The notes under the pieces: model-generated
What the model was told of the DNA's origin: nothing
The model's input: only the letters and a program-made list of their open reading frames with translations
The model's database searches: none
Shown here: positions 25,672 through 34,876 of the stretch, one piece after another
Layout: each line of letters opens with the position of its first letter
How positions within the stretch are numbered: position 1 is the stretch's first letter
Program-made: the position numbers and the translations under genes
NCBI GenBank assembly: GCA_900107575.1
Contig: FNQX01000006.1
Location: 62,001-126,000 of the forward strand
From: Lachnospiraceae bacterium NK3A20
Lineage (GTDB): Bacteria; Bacillota; Clostridia; Lachnospirales; Lachnospiraceae
DNA length: 64,000 nucleotides
Direction: 5' to 3'

Positions 25672-26781
25672 TCAGGCGAGTTCGAACGGAATGCGCGCTT
25701 CGCTCTCTTTATCAAAGATGTGGACCTTCTTCGGTTTTAACGAGAAGCGCACCTTTCCATCCCCATTGGGATCCGCGATGGCATCGCTCGGGATGATGGC
25801 GCGGACACAAAGACCCTGTATCCCGGCGTGAGTCGATACCACGCTCGTATCTCTTCCCATGACCTCAACGCTCTTGAGGTCGCAGACAAGGGGGCCGTGC
25901 TCCTCGTCGGGCACGAAGGCTTCGGGGCGGATGCCGACATAGACTTCGCGGTCCTCTACGCCCCGGATGTGCAGGATCCTGTCACTGCCGATGACAAGCC
26001 ACCCGTTCTCCACTCTGCCCTCGAAGACATTGATGGGCGGCGTGCCGAGGAATTTCGCAACGAAGAGGTTGCAGGGATCGTCGTAGATCTCCTGCGGTTT
26101 GCCAATCTGCTGCAGAACGCCCGCCTGCATGACGACCATCATATCGGAGATACTCATGGCCTCTTCCTGGTCATGGGTCACGAAAATAGTCGTGATCTTC
26201 GTCTCCTTCTGTATTCTCCGGATCTCCTCTCTTGTCTGGAGGCGGAGTCTGGCGTCCAGGTTGGAGAGCGGCTCATCGAGGAGAAGGACCTTCGGCATGC
26301 GGACGAGAGCGCGCGCAATCGCGACTCTCTGCTGCTGACCGCCTGACATTTCGGAAGGCTTCCGGTCCATCAGTTCGGTGATCTGCACGAGCTTCGCCGC
26401 CTCATCCGCGCGGCGATTCATCTCCTCTTTGGAGAGCTTATCCTTCCCCTTGAGATTCTGAAGGGGGAAGAGAATGTTGCCGCGCACCGTCAGATGCGGA
26501 TACAGCGCATAGCTCTGGAACACCATGCCGACGCCGCGGTTCTCGGGCGGAAGGTCTGTTACATCGTCTTCACCGAAATAGATTTTCCCGCCGGTCGGTT
26601 TCTCCAGGCCGCAGATCATGTTGAGTGTCGTCGACTTGCCGCAGCCGGAGGGGCCCAAAAGGCTCACCAGTTTCCCGTCCGGAATCTCGAACGTGAAATC
26701 ATCTACCGCAACCACATCCTCATGGATCTTCTTGTCGCGGTTGGGAAATTTCTTTGTCAGGTGCTCCAATACTATTCTCAT
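25672..26781 (-). CDS. Sugar ABC transporter ATPase (MsmK/UgpC/MalK type)
   Basis: This 369-residue protein starts at the ATG at 26781 behind AAGGGATG. It has Walker A GPSGCGKST (about residues 43-51), Q-loop 'VFQSYALYPH', signature [15 protein letters not shown], Walker B VLLLDEPLSNLDA, and the switch His in VTHDQEEAMS. Residues about 240-369 form the regulatory OB-like TOBE domain typical of MalK/UgpC. It energises the permeases encoded downstream. It may also serve the ATPase-less importer at 683-4371, as MsmK-type ATPases are known to be shared; that is inference. Confidence 0.95.
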   Translation of the reverse strand: MRIVLEHLTKKFPNRDKKIHEDVVAVDDFTFEIPDGKLVSLLGPSGCGKSTTLNMICGLEKPTGGKIYFGEDDVTDLPPENRGVGMVFQSYALYPHLTVRGNILFPLQNLKGKDKLSKEEMNRRADEAAKLVQITELMDRKPSEMSGGQQQRVAIARALVRMPKVLLLDEPLSNLDARLRLQTREEIRRIQKETKITTIFVTHDQEEAMSISDMMVVMQAGVLQQIGKPQEIYDDPCNLFVAKFLGTPPINVFEGRVENGWLVIGSDRILHIRGVEDREVYVGIRPEAFVPDEEHGPLVCDLKSVEVMGRDTSVVSTHAGIQGLCVRAIIPSDAIADPNGDGKVRFSLKPKKVHIFDKESEARIPFELA

Positions 26782-26824
26782 AACATCCCTTCTCCAAATC
26801 CCAGTGTCTGTATGAAGTTGTCTA

Positions 26825-27598
26825 TTATTGCGCGAACTGGTTGATGTAGGTAGCGCAGACAAGGTGTCTCTGCCAGTATTTCGGAGAGCCGACCAGATTC
26901 CCGTCCATGTTGCCGTCGAAATCCTGGAACAGGGCGTTGAGGATCGTCATGACGCTATAGTCGCCGTCGCACCGGTTGAAGACGCGCTGTGCCGCCGCGC
27001 TCCCACCGAGGAGCTCAATCTCACTGTACATCATGAGCGCCTTGGGATCTGTGATACCATAGAGCGCGTTGCACTCGGTAAGGTAGTCCGTGATGAGCCG
27101 GTAGAACATCTGATCCTGGCACTGCTGCCCGATGGGAGACGTGATAAGGCTCAACAGGATCGCCTTCTCTTCCTCGTTCGGATTCCACTGCTCCGCCACC
27201 CAATCTGTTGCAAGGCGCTGCAGAATGATGCCGTCCGGATCTGTCTTTGCAAAGCCCTGCGGGTCGCTCTGATAGATCAGCTGGATGAGATCGTGTGCGT
27301 TCTGCCCGTAGCAGGAGCACCAGCCGAGCGTGCAGGTGTACTCTGCATCGCTCGCATGGAACGCGGGCACGTAGGCGGCGTATTCTTTCCTTCCGTAGAT
27401 CTGTCCGCCGTTCTCGACCGCGCCGATCACGTTCCCGAGGACAGTCAGATTCTCAGGAGAGAGGAGCTGCGTCCCATCTCCTGCCGCCTGTACCTCCAGC
27501 ACCGCCGGATCCGCTACCTGACGCCCCGGCAGAACGGTGAAGAACGCCGCCGCGGCAATGCCGAAGATAAGAATTGATTTACCAATACCGTGTTTCAT
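26825..27598 (-). CDS. Secreted protein of unknown function
   Basis: This 257-residue protein has a signal peptide (about 1-38, likely cut after VQA) and no lipobox. The mature part has a conserved-looking 'VIGAVENGGQIYGRKEYAAY' block, then 'TLGWCSCYGQNAHDLIQLIYQ', and further Cys residues, all suggesting an exported helical enzyme or binding domain. The first block is reminiscent of N-terminal parts of clostridial cell-wall hydrolases, but I cannot assign a family. No good ribosome binding site precedes the ATG at 27598, so the start is uncertain. It lies 43 bases before the ABC ATPase gene and is probably its operon leader. Confidence 0.65.
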   Translation of the reverse strand: MKHGIGKSILIFGIAAAAFFTVLPGRQVADPAVLEVQAAGDGTQLLSPENLTVLGNVIGAVENGGQIYGRKEYAAYVPAFHASDAEYTCTLGWCSCYGQNAHDLIQLIYQSDPQGFAKTDPDGIILQRLATDWVAEQWNPNEEEKAILLSLITSPIGQQCQDQMFYRLITDYLTECNALYGITDPKALMMYSEIELLGGSAAAQRVFNRCDGDYSVMTILNALFQDFDGNMDGNLVGSPKYWQRHLVCATYINQFAQ

Positions 27599-27623
27599 CT
27601 ATGTCATAACCCCATACTGAATT

Positions 27624-27920
27624 GGAACGCATCGACGTTACTGCCGGATTTATCCAAATGCCGCGTATTTTGCGGCACTCGCAGCCGAAATCCGCGAAGG
27701 CGGTTTCGGCTGTATCGGGTCCTCGGGACGCTTGCGTCACCGAGGACAATTCGGCAGGAACACATCGGCGTTACTGCCGGATTTATCCAAATGCCGCATA
27801 TTTCGCGGCATCCGCATGAGAAATTCGCGAAGGCGATTTCTCGTGCATCGGGTCCTCGGGACGCTTGCGTCACCGAGGACAATTCGGCAGGAACGCATCG
27901 GCGTTACTGCCGAATTTATT
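27624..27920. repeat. 133-bp tandem repeat (2.2 copies) with conserved hairpins
   Basis: Copies start with GGAAC at 27624, 27757 and 27890 (exact period 133); the third stops after 31 bases. Each full copy has three hairpins: TGCCGC/GCGGCA; a long stem at 27682-27712; and GTCCTCGG-ACGC/GCGT-CCGAGGAC at 27719-27747 and 27852-27880. A fourth pairing, AATTCGGCAG with CTGCCGRATT, spans copy boundaries. In the second hairpin the stems differ (CAGCCGAAA/TTTCGGCTG versus CATGAGAAA/TTTCTCGTG) yet still pair. A related element lies at 40030-40111. Short frames across it are not genes. Confidence 0.9.
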
Positions 27921-27978
27921 ATCGCAGATCGCATGGTGCCTTGACAACCGCAAACCCGAGTAAATTGCGCGTGCCATC

Positions 27979-28007
27979 TTGATTTTTGACAAAAACTTCT
28001 TTATAAT
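27979..28007 (+). promoter_or_regulatory. Promoter of rpoD
   Basis: TTGATT at 27979-27984 and a perfect TATAAT at 28002-28007 are 17 bases apart, 61 bases before the rpoD ATG. Confidence 0.75.
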
Positions 28008-28067
28008 ACTGAACTTGTCGCAGTATGATTATTTATCAGATCTGGAGAATCAGAGACGGACAACAGA

Positions 28068-29573
28068 ATGGCAAAACCCAGAATAACAACTGAACAAAGT
28101 GCAGAAGAGGTCATGGATATGACCATGCCTGCCGAAGAAGAAAAGGTAACGACGGCGAAGAAGAAAACTGCTTCCCGCTCTTCTAAGAAAACTGCCAGAG
28201 CCGTGAAGGAGGCCACCACGCCTGCTGCCGCGGAAACTACAGACGACGCCGATGCGCACACCCTGAGCGCGGATGATTTCGCGAGGATCCTCTCCTCTCT
28301 CCTGGCACAGGGCAAGAAGAACCACGGCACTTTAACCCGCGATGAGGTCAATGCGGCGGTCTCTCCCTATTACCTCAACGAGGAGCAGATGGACCAGGTG
28401 ACCGCCTACCTCGAGAGCAAAGAAATCGATATCCTCGACATGGACGATACCGCAAGTGATGACAATGTCTCCATCTACGACGAGGGCGACGAGGAGGACG
28501 ATGCCTCCAGAGAAGAACTGCGCCAGATCGAAGAAGATGAGAAGGACAGCACTGACAATACCGAAGAGGATGCCAGCGACTACGTCAACACCGAAGATCC
28601 CATCCGTATGTATCTCAAGGAGATCGGCCGGGTGAAGCTTTTGACCGCGGACGAAGAGATTGCGGTAGCAAACCGCATTGAGAACAGTGAAGTCGCCCAG
28701 TCCTTCCTGGATTCCGGCATCACGGATATCAACGAAGAGAATCTCAAGGCTGCCCTTGACGGACTGCACCTGGGAGACTACTACGAAGAGAAGAAGGATG
28801 CCTTCCTTGGCAAGAGTCCGGAAGACATTAAAGAGATGATCACGGACGGCAAGGACGCACGCAATTTTCTCGCGGAATCCAACCTCCGACTCGTCGTTTC
28901 CATTGCGAAGAAATATGTCGGCAGGGGCATGAGCTTCCTGGATCTCATCCAGGAGGGCAACCTCGGCCTCATGAAGGCAGTGGACAAGTTCGACTACCGC
29001 CGCGGATTCAAGTTCTCCACCTACGCTACATGGTGGATTCGCCAGGCGATCACAAGAGCCATCGCCGACCAGGCCAGAACGATACGTATCCCCGTCCACA
29101 TGGTGGAGACGATCAACAAGCTCATCCGCATCACGAGGAACCTGACCACAGAGCTGGGGCGAGAGCCTACAGCCGATGAGATCGCCAAGGAGATGGGCAT
29201 CACCGCCGACAAGGTCTCCGAGATCCAGCAGGTCGCCGTTACCCCCGTATCCCTCGATACGCCGGTCGGTGATGAAGATGATTCCCAGATCGGGGATTTC
29301 ATCTCCGATGAGAACAGCATCAGCCCTGCGGACGCCGCAACCTTCGGCAACCTCAAGGGACAGCTCGTCGAGTGCATGAACTCTCTGACCGAGCGGGAAC
29401 GCGATGTTCTGATCCTGCGCTTCGGCCTCGCAGACGGCAAGGCGCGGACGCTCGAAGAGGTTGGCGTGAAGTTCGGCGTCACCCGTGAGCGTATTCGACA
29501 GATTGAGGCAAAGGCCCTCCGGAAGCTCCGTCATCCTTCGAGATCGAAGAAGCTCCGCGACTACCTTGAGTGA
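28068..29573 (+). CDS. rpoD: RNA polymerase primary sigma factor (RpoD/SigA)
   Basis: This 501-residue protein directs RNA polymerase to housekeeping promoters. The N-terminus (about 1-60) is a Lys/Ala-rich extension before region 1.1, an acidic stretch follows at about 135-170, and '[22 protein letters not shown]' opens region 1.2. Region 2 has '[27 protein letters not shown]' and '[14 protein letters not shown]'; region 4 ends with the helix-turn-helix '[20 protein letters not shown]' and '[16 protein letters not shown]'. The ribosome binding site is weak. Unlike many Firmicutes, no dnaG precedes it; a hairpin-rich tandem repeat does. Confidence 0.97.
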   Translation: MAKPRITTEQSAEEVMDMTMPAEEEKVTTAKKKTASRSSKKTARAVKEATTPAAAETTDDADAHTLSADDFARILSSLLAQGKKNHGTLTRDEVNAAVSPYYLNEEQMDQVTAYLESKEIDILDMDDTASDDNVSIYDEGDEEDDASREELRQIEEDEKDSTDNTEEDASDYVNTEDPIRMYLKEIGRVKLLTADEEIAVANRIENSEVAQSFLDSGITDINEENLKAALDGLHLGDYYEEKKDAFLGKSPEDIKEMITDGKDARNFLAESNLRLVVSIAKKYVGRGMSFLDLIQEGNLGLMKAVDKFDYRRGFKFSTYATWWIRQAITRAIADQARTIRIPVHMVETINKLIRITRNLTTELGREPTADEIAKEMGITADKVSEIQQVAVTPVSLDTPVGDEDDSQIGDFISDENSISPADAATFGNLKGQLVECMNSLTERERDVLILRFGLADGKARTLEEVGVKFGVTRERIRQIEAKALRKLRHPSRSKKLRDYLE

Positions 29574-29665
29574 GAGTAAGCGTAGAATAATAGTAAGCGT
29601 AAGCGCTTCTGTTCATACTGAATACAGAATAGAAAATCTAGACTGAATAGAAAATCTTCATTTTC

Positions 29666-29698
29666 AAAAAGGAGCAGCCCCGACGGGCTGCTCCTTTT
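29666..29698. terminator. Bidirectional terminator after rpoD
   Basis: AAAAAGGAGCAGCCC pairs with GGGCTGCTCCTTTT around CGAC. It lies between the convergent rpoD and L,D-transpeptidase genes and has A/T runs on both sides. Confidence 0.9.
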
Positions 29699-29794
29699 CT
29701 CATCTCTTTTAAATTATCGCCGTCTCATTCGCCTGGCGGAAAATCGGGGACGCATACTCCAGTGAAATCGTAATATAGACGTAATGTGCTGCAT

Positions 29795-31279
29795 CTATGC
29801 CTGCGGTGCTGCCGCTGCGGAATCTGTCGCGGGCGGCTGTGCCGCAGCGGGATCCGGTGCTGCCGGCTGTGCGGGGGCTGGCTGTGCTGCCGCGGGATCC
29901 GGGGACGCCGGCTGCGCTGCCGCAGGATCTGAAGCTGCCGGCTGTGCGGGAGCTGCTGCCTGTGCCGCTGCCGCCTGCTGCACGGCTGTTGCCTGTGCCT
30001 GCAGGTCCGCGAATACCTGTGCCGCCGCCTGATCGGAAGTCATGCCAACTGCCATGTAGTTCGCAACCGCCTGAGAAATGATCGCGGACTGCTGCTCGTC
30101 TACTGCGAAACCGGAAGCTGCCGCTGCCTGCTGTACCGCCGCAACTACTGCGGAGTTCTCCGCTGCCGCCTGGGCTGCTGCCGCTGCCTCGGCGCTCTGG
30201 CTGTCAGCCTCTGCCGCATCCTCCGGCTTCGGCTCATCACTCTCCGCCTTCTTCGATGCGAGATAGGTTACCGCCTGTGACTTGCTCATGCCGCCGTGCA
30301 CGATAACCGGCATTCCGGGATAAGCAATGCGGAACAGCTCTCCTGCCACGGCAGGCGGCAGGTTGCAGCAGCCGTGGGAGCCGTTCGATACATAGATGTC
30401 CTTGCCGAACGAGCTTCTCCAGCTGGCGTCGTGGAAGCCCCAGCCGAGGTAGAACGGCATCCAGTAGGATACCGGTGTCTCATAGTCTTCGCCCTTTAGG
30501 GTGGCATCTTTCTGCATACCGACGATCTCAAAGACACCGTTCGGTGTGCTCCAGTTCTCAATCGCTCTGCCGGATACGAGGTCGGAAGAGATCACGACCG
30601 CGCCGTCCTTATACACATACAAATGCTGCTCGTCCAGGTCAGCCTCAATATATGTTCCGCCGACGCCGTCCGTGCCCATGACTGCTTCACGGGAGGCCCA
30701 GGTCGCCTTGACCGTGCCGCCCTCTCCGGCGAGAATCGCCGTGCGCAGATCGGAAGCCGTCGTGTCTTTGCTGAGTTTCCAGCCGTAGTTGACCGCACCG
30801 AGAGAAATCTTCTGCCCACTGTGCGTAGTCACGCTGATCTGTTTGCCCCAGGTATCGTACTGCGAGGCGAGCGAAGCCACATAGTCCGCCACCTTCCCCT
30901 CGTCGACAGACACCGTCGTGCCATCCAGACTCGTCCAGGAAGAAATCGTATCTGCAGAAATCGTATCCGAAATGCTGTCCGCAAGCTGCAGCGTGATCGT
31001 CTCGTTCTGGATCTTCTCAAAAAGCTCTTCGGCCTCTTTCTGCGACTCTGCCGTCTCATCTGCGGGGCTCTCCGTCGCTGCCTCCGCAACGTTCTCCACT
31101 TCGGAAACGGTCATCGTGCCGTCCGCGTAGGCGGCCTCTTTCGGTCCGATCTTCTCTATGGTACTGCCAAATGCATCGGTGCTGCTCCCCTTGCTCAGGA
31201 TCGTCATCGCGATGACCACAAGTCCCACACACAGGGCCGCAACAGCCGCTATCAAAATTGTCTTTAATCTTCTGCCCAT
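29795..31279 (-). CDS. L,D-transpeptidase (YkuD) with N-terminal anchor and Ala/Pro-rich tail
   Basis: This 494-residue protein has a membrane anchor at about 7-29, a peptidoglycan-binding region (about 130-205) with 'GAVNYGWKLSKDTTASDL', and a YkuD catalytic domain (about 210-335). Catalytic motif residues are seen in 'GFHDASW' and 'SNGSHGCCNLP', with the Cys of SHGC as nucleophile. It makes 3-3 cross-links or anchors proteins in the wall. Residues about 350-494 are low-complexity, rich in Ala, Gln, Pro and Asp, with repeated AAAQPA(A/S)PDP units, likely a wall-spanning or surface tail at an unusual C-terminal position. It is a single-gene unit. Confidence 0.92.
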   Translation of the reverse strand: MGRRLKTILIAAVAALCVGLVVIAMTILSKGSSTDAFGSTIEKIGPKEAAYADGTMTVSEVENVAEAATESPADETAESQKEAEELFEKIQNETITLQLADSISDTISADTISSWTSLDGTTVSVDEGKVADYVASLASQYDTWGKQISVTTHSGQKISLGAVNYGWKLSKDTTASDLRTAILAGEGGTVKATWASREAVMGTDGVGGTYIEADLDEQHLYVYKDGAVVISSDLVSGRAIENWSTPNGVFEIVGMQKDATLKGEDYETPVSYWMPFYLGWGFHDASWRSSFGKDIYVSNGSHGCCNLPPAVAGELFRIAYPGMPVIVHGGMSKSQAVTYLASKKAESDEPKPEDAAEADSQSAEAAAAAQAAAENSAVVAAVQQAAAASGFAVDEQQSAIISQAVANYMAVGMTSDQAAAQVFADLQAQATAVQQAAAAQAAAPAQPAASDPAAAQPASPDPAAAQPAPAQPAAPDPAAAQPPATDSAAAAPQA

Positions 31280-31485
31280 GTACCTGTCCCGTCCACTGAC
31301 CGCGCCGGGGTTACGGGTTTACCGCCGCGTTTCCTGTCAATCCTTCCTTACTTTCAGAAAATCACAGGACTAAAGCAATATTTTAACACATCCCTGTCAA
31401 ATCGTCTGCTATCCTACACCCCGCAAATTTCGCAGGCAATGGACAGATTGCACAGATTGGAATCGGGATAGTAGGGTTTTGGCGG

Positions 31486-33867
31486 CTACATTACGAAGCG
31501 GATGGCGTTCTCGAGTTTCAGCCTGCTCTCCGGAATATAGTTGCCTTGCAGCACCTCCCCGTTGCAGATAACTCTCGTACAGCCGGACATCCGATGCTCC
31601 GGGTTCTCGATAATGATGTGCAGTCTGTGTCCTCGCCAGTCCCGCTCGATCTCCAGCCCCGGCCAGTCCTGAGGAATCGCCGGCGCGATGCGCAGCCCGT
31701 GGAGGTCCGGCCGCATACCCAGGATGCCCTCGACGACGCCGACCATCATGGTGGACGCGGTTCCGGTCAGCCAGTGCACCTGGCTCCTGCCGAAGTGCCG
31801 CGATGCCTTTCCTTCCGTGAACTGCCCGTAAACATAAGGCTCGAGTCTTCGTATCTCTGCCCTGTCATTCTGTTTCGACGGTGCATTCTCTGCCCAGTAT
31901 TCGTAGGCTCTCTCTCCGTCCCCGAGGAGTGCCTCCGCGAGGATCAGCCACCCCTGCGTCTGCGAGAAGATGCCGGCATTCTCCTTCACTCCCGGATTGT
32001 AGATGTCTGCAATCGCGCCGGGGAAAATCGCAGCGTGGTACGGAGGATCCATCAGCACGGCGCCGTAGGCGGTGTTCAGTCTGTCATGGACCGTCTCCAT
32101 CGCAGTCTCTGCCTGTTCCTCTGTCGCAAGGTGTGAGATGATCGACCAGCTCTGGGGATTCAGCCACATATTGGCCTCCGGGTCGGTTCTTCCTCCAATC
32201 GAGGCCCCGTCCTCACGGAAGCCCCGGACGAACCTGTCCTCATCCCAGCAGTTGTCCGCGATGGCCTGCCGCTCCCTGTCCCGAAGCTCTTTCAACAATG
32301 CCAGCTCATCCTCATCCTGCATCTCGCCCGCGAATTCCGAGAGGAGCTGCAGTGCCCAGTAATACTGGAAGGCGACAAAGGTCGACTCTCCCAGAGCACC
32401 GAGGCGCAGACAGTCGTTCCAGTCGGCGGAGAGCCCTGCCGGCATGCCGTGCGGTCCCATATGGTCTTCCGAGAACTGAATTGCCCGGCACAGATGCCGG
32501 TAAACGGTATCCTCTCCCTCATCCGCGTACGGGATGACTTCTGCGAGGAAGGCAAGGTTGCCGGACTCCGCGATATATTTATATACCGTGGGGAAAAGCC
32601 AGAGGGCATCGTCCGCGCGGTACTCCACGCCTTCCGGCAGTCTCTCATGCCCCGGCTGATGCCGGTAGGTCACAAGAGGGAGACCTCCGCCGGAGGAGAG
32701 CTGACCGGAGATCATGAGCATGAGCTCCTTCTTCGCCATGTCCGGCACCAGGTGCAGAATGCCCTGAATGTCCTGTACCGTATCGCGGTAGCCGTAGCCG
32801 TTTCTCTGTCCGCAATAGAGAAAGGAAGCGGCTCTCGACCAGGTGAAGGTGATGAAACAGTTGTACGCGTTCCAGGTGTTGACCATCGCGTCGAAATCCG
32901 GATCCGGCGTGTGCACCCGGAAGCCGTCCAGTTTTTCGCACCAGTAGTCTTTGAGCTCCTGCACTTCCGATCTTACGACATTTGGATTCTCATAGCGGGC
33001 CTGAATTGCCGCCGCCTCTTCGGCGTTGTGGCGGCCCAGCGTATAGGTGATCATTTTCGATTCATGAGGTTCCAGCCGGATGGTCGCAGAGATCGCGCCG
33101 CAGGGATACTCATTGTAGCCTTCGGTATTCCCGAGGTCGCCATCCACGACACCCTGCGGCTTCCCATAGCCGTTCCACCTGCCGAGGAAAGCGAACTTGT
33201 CTCCGCACCAGGAAGAGACAGGCTGCCCCGACTGCGCGAAGAACCGATACTTCGCGACGCTGTCATTGAGCGTCTCGCCAGGCCGCAAGCCTTCGAGGTT
33301 GCCTTCTATTTTCTCCAGAACGACATTGCCGATCAACTCCGTTGTGGAGATGAAGCGGCTGTACTGCATGTTGACAAGATCCTGCTCATAGTTGTCACTG
33401 TTCGTGAGCTCCGCAAAGCCGGTCACAGTAAGGTCGCGCGGCCGGTCGGAACGGTTGGTGACAATTGCATGCCACACCTCGTAGGTCTGCCCCTTCGGCA
33501 CGTAGTAGGTGACCTGCGACTCAATACCCGCGTAGTCCGCCTTCATCATCGTATAGCCGAGGCCGTGGCGGACCTCCACACGGTATTCCGACAGGCTCTT
33601 CTGCACCGGCAGCCAGGATGCCGACCAGAAATCCCGCGACTCGTTGTCGCGCAGATAGATGTAACGCCCCGGCTCGTCCATGCTGTTGAAAATATAGCGG
33701 AGAATGCGGCCGTCGGCACCGCTCTTGACGAAACTGTAGCCACCCGCGTTATTCGAAATGATCGCACCGTACTCCGGACTCCCCAGATAGTTCGCCCATG
33801 GCTCCGGCGTGTCCGGGCGCGTGATGACATACTCACGATTCTTCTCATCGAAATATCCGTACTGCAT
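31486..33867 (-). CDS. GH94 glycoside phosphorylase (cellobiose-phosphorylase type)
   Basis: This 793-residue protein matches the length and layout of cellobiose/chitobiose phosphorylases: an N-terminal beta-sandwich (about 1-270), an (alpha/alpha)6 barrel (about 310-720) and a short beta C-terminal part. Family blocks include 'GYFDEKNREYVITRPDTPEPW', 'GQRNGYGYRDTVQDIQGI' and 'GLSADWNDCLRLG', the last holding the expected general-acid Asp of DWND. Such enzymes split beta-linked disaccharides with phosphate in the cytoplasm. GGGGGG precedes the ATG. It lies 43 bases after the ZorB-like gene and may be read with it. The substrate, cellobiose or a related disaccharide, is not settled. Confidence 0.9.
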   Translation of the reverse strand: MQYGYFDEKNREYVITRPDTPEPWANYLGSPEYGAIISNNAGGYSFVKSGADGRILRYIFNSMDEPGRYIYLRDNESRDFWSASWLPVQKSLSEYRVEVRHGLGYTMMKADYAGIESQVTYYVPKGQTYEVWHAIVTNRSDRPRDLTVTGFAELTNSDNYEQDLVNMQYSRFISTTELIGNVVLEKIEGNLEGLRPGETLNDSVAKYRFFAQSGQPVSSWCGDKFAFLGRWNGYGKPQGVVDGDLGNTEGYNEYPCGAISATIRLEPHESKMITYTLGRHNAEEAAAIQARYENPNVVRSEVQELKDYWCEKLDGFRVHTPDPDFDAMVNTWNAYNCFITFTWSRAASFLYCGQRNGYGYRDTVQDIQGILHLVPDMAKKELMLMISGQLSSGGGLPLVTYRHQPGHERLPEGVEYRADDALWLFPTVYKYIAESGNLAFLAEVIPYADEGEDTVYRHLCRAIQFSEDHMGPHGMPAGLSADWNDCLRLGALGESTFVAFQYYWALQLLSEFAGEMQDEDELALLKELRDRERQAIADNCWDEDRFVRGFREDGASIGGRTDPEANMWLNPQSWSIISHLATEEQAETAMETVHDRLNTAYGAVLMDPPYHAAIFPGAIADIYNPGVKENAGIFSQTQGWLILAEALLGDGERAYEYWAENAPSKQNDRAEIRRLEPYVYGQFTEGKASRHFGRSQVHWLTGTASTMMVGVVEGILGMRPDLHGLRIAPAIPQDWPGLEIERDWRGHRLHIIIENPEHRMSGCTRVICNGEVLQGNYIPESRLKLENAIRFVM

Positions 33868-33910
33868 GTTGTCCCCCCATTATGTTGTCGTTGCTTGCTG
33901 GCGCCTGTCC

Positions 33911-34876
33911 TCACTCCTCTTCTTCCTTCGCTTCGGAGTTCAGGATCTCCACCATCTTGCGGATCATCTCTTCATCCTTCAGACGGAAGAGAATCTCGAC
34001 ACGCCTCGACGCGTCCGCATCCACTTCCCCGTCCTCATCCAGCACCGGACTCGAGTACGACCTGCCATCGGCGGCCAGTACCCCCTCGAGCGCCGATTTC
34101 TGCTCTTTGGTCAGTACGTTATTCGTATCCGAGAGGCAGTACTCCGCCACGGAGTAAGCCCTCTCCTGTGAGAGACTCAAATTGAACAGATAGGTGCCCT
34201 GCGTGTCCGTGTGACCCTCGATCATGATCTCGGAAACGTAGTCGCGATATTCCGGCGCGAGGAGAATGCTGACATAGCGCGGCAGGAAGGCATCCAGAAA
34301 TTCTTTGCCGGAATCCTTGAGCTCTGACTTGTTCAGCTCGAAGAGGACACTGCTGTCCATCGCGATTGCGCCTGTCTTCTCGTCGACCTCAATTGAGAGA
34401 TCCGAATCCTCGAACTCCTTTTTCAGTGCCTGAATGAGATCCTGCCGGACACCGATGATGTTGTCCAGCTGCTCCTGCTGCGCGGCCATTGCGGCCTGCA
34501 GCTGATCGAGGAGCTCATGCTGTGCGGCGAGCTGTTGCTGCTGCGCGGAGAGCGCGGCCTTCTGTTCGTCGACGACAGACTCCTGGGTCGCCAGCTGGTC
34601 GGCCTGCGCCTTGAGTTTCTCCGCCTGATCCGAGAGGGCAGCTGCCTGTTTATCCAGGATCGCCTGCTGCGCGAGAACTGTCGTCTTCTCATCGTCGAGT
34701 GCTGCCGTCTTCGCAGAGAGCTCCTCCTGTTTCTGATCGTAGCGGACACTCGCGTGCAGCGAAGTGAGCGCGATGATCAGAACGAAGGTGAGGAGCAGGC
34801 CTGCCATCATATCCGAATAGGAGAGCCAGTAGGTGGTCTCCTCATCCTGTTTCCTGTGGCGTCTTCTCATCCTCAT
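33911..34876 (-). CDS. MotB/OmpA-type motor protein (ZorB-like)
   Basis: This 321-residue protein has a short basic start, then one membrane segment with the proton-carrier Asp of the MotB family in 'TYWLSYSDMMAGLLLTFVLII' (D near residue 22). A long coiled coil rich in Gln/Glu/Lys (about 48-150) follows, then an OmpA-like peptidoglycan-binding domain (about 165-310) with 'IMIEGHTDTQGTYLFNLSLSQERAYSV' and 'DADASRRVEILFR'. It overlaps the ZorA-like gene by four bases. No flagellar genes are nearby. The architecture fits ZorB of Zorya defence systems better than flagellar MotB, because of the coiled-coil partner. Confidence 0.87.
   Translation of the reverse strand: MRMRRRHRKQDEETTYWLSYSDMMAGLLLTFVLIIALTSLHASVRYDQKQEELSAKTAALDDEKTTVLAQQAILDKQAAALSDQAEKLKAQADQLATQESVVDEQKAALSAQQQQLAAQHELLDQLQAAMAAQQEQLDNIIGVRQDLIQALKKEFEDSDLSIEVDEKTGAIAMDSSVLFELNKSELKDSGKEFLDAFLPRYVSILLAPEYRDYVSEIMIEGHTDTQGTYLFNLSLSQERAYSVAEYCLSDTNNVLTKEQKSALEGVLAADGRSYSSPVLDEDGEVDADASRRVEILFRLKDEEMIRKMVEILNSEAKEEEE

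Noticed and set aside
27590-27982. Small frames across the 133-bp tandem repeat
   Set aside because: They merely read through the repeated hairpins on both strands; the period of 133 is not a multiple of three and there is no ribosome binding site.
28332-29534. 400-codon minus-strand frame opposite rpoD
   Set aside because: rpoD regions 1 to 4 are intact on the plus strand; the minus frame has no start signal.
32449-34185. 578-codon plus-strand frame across the GH94 gene
   Set aside because: It is antisense to well-recognised GH94 and ZorB-like genes and shows no family motif.
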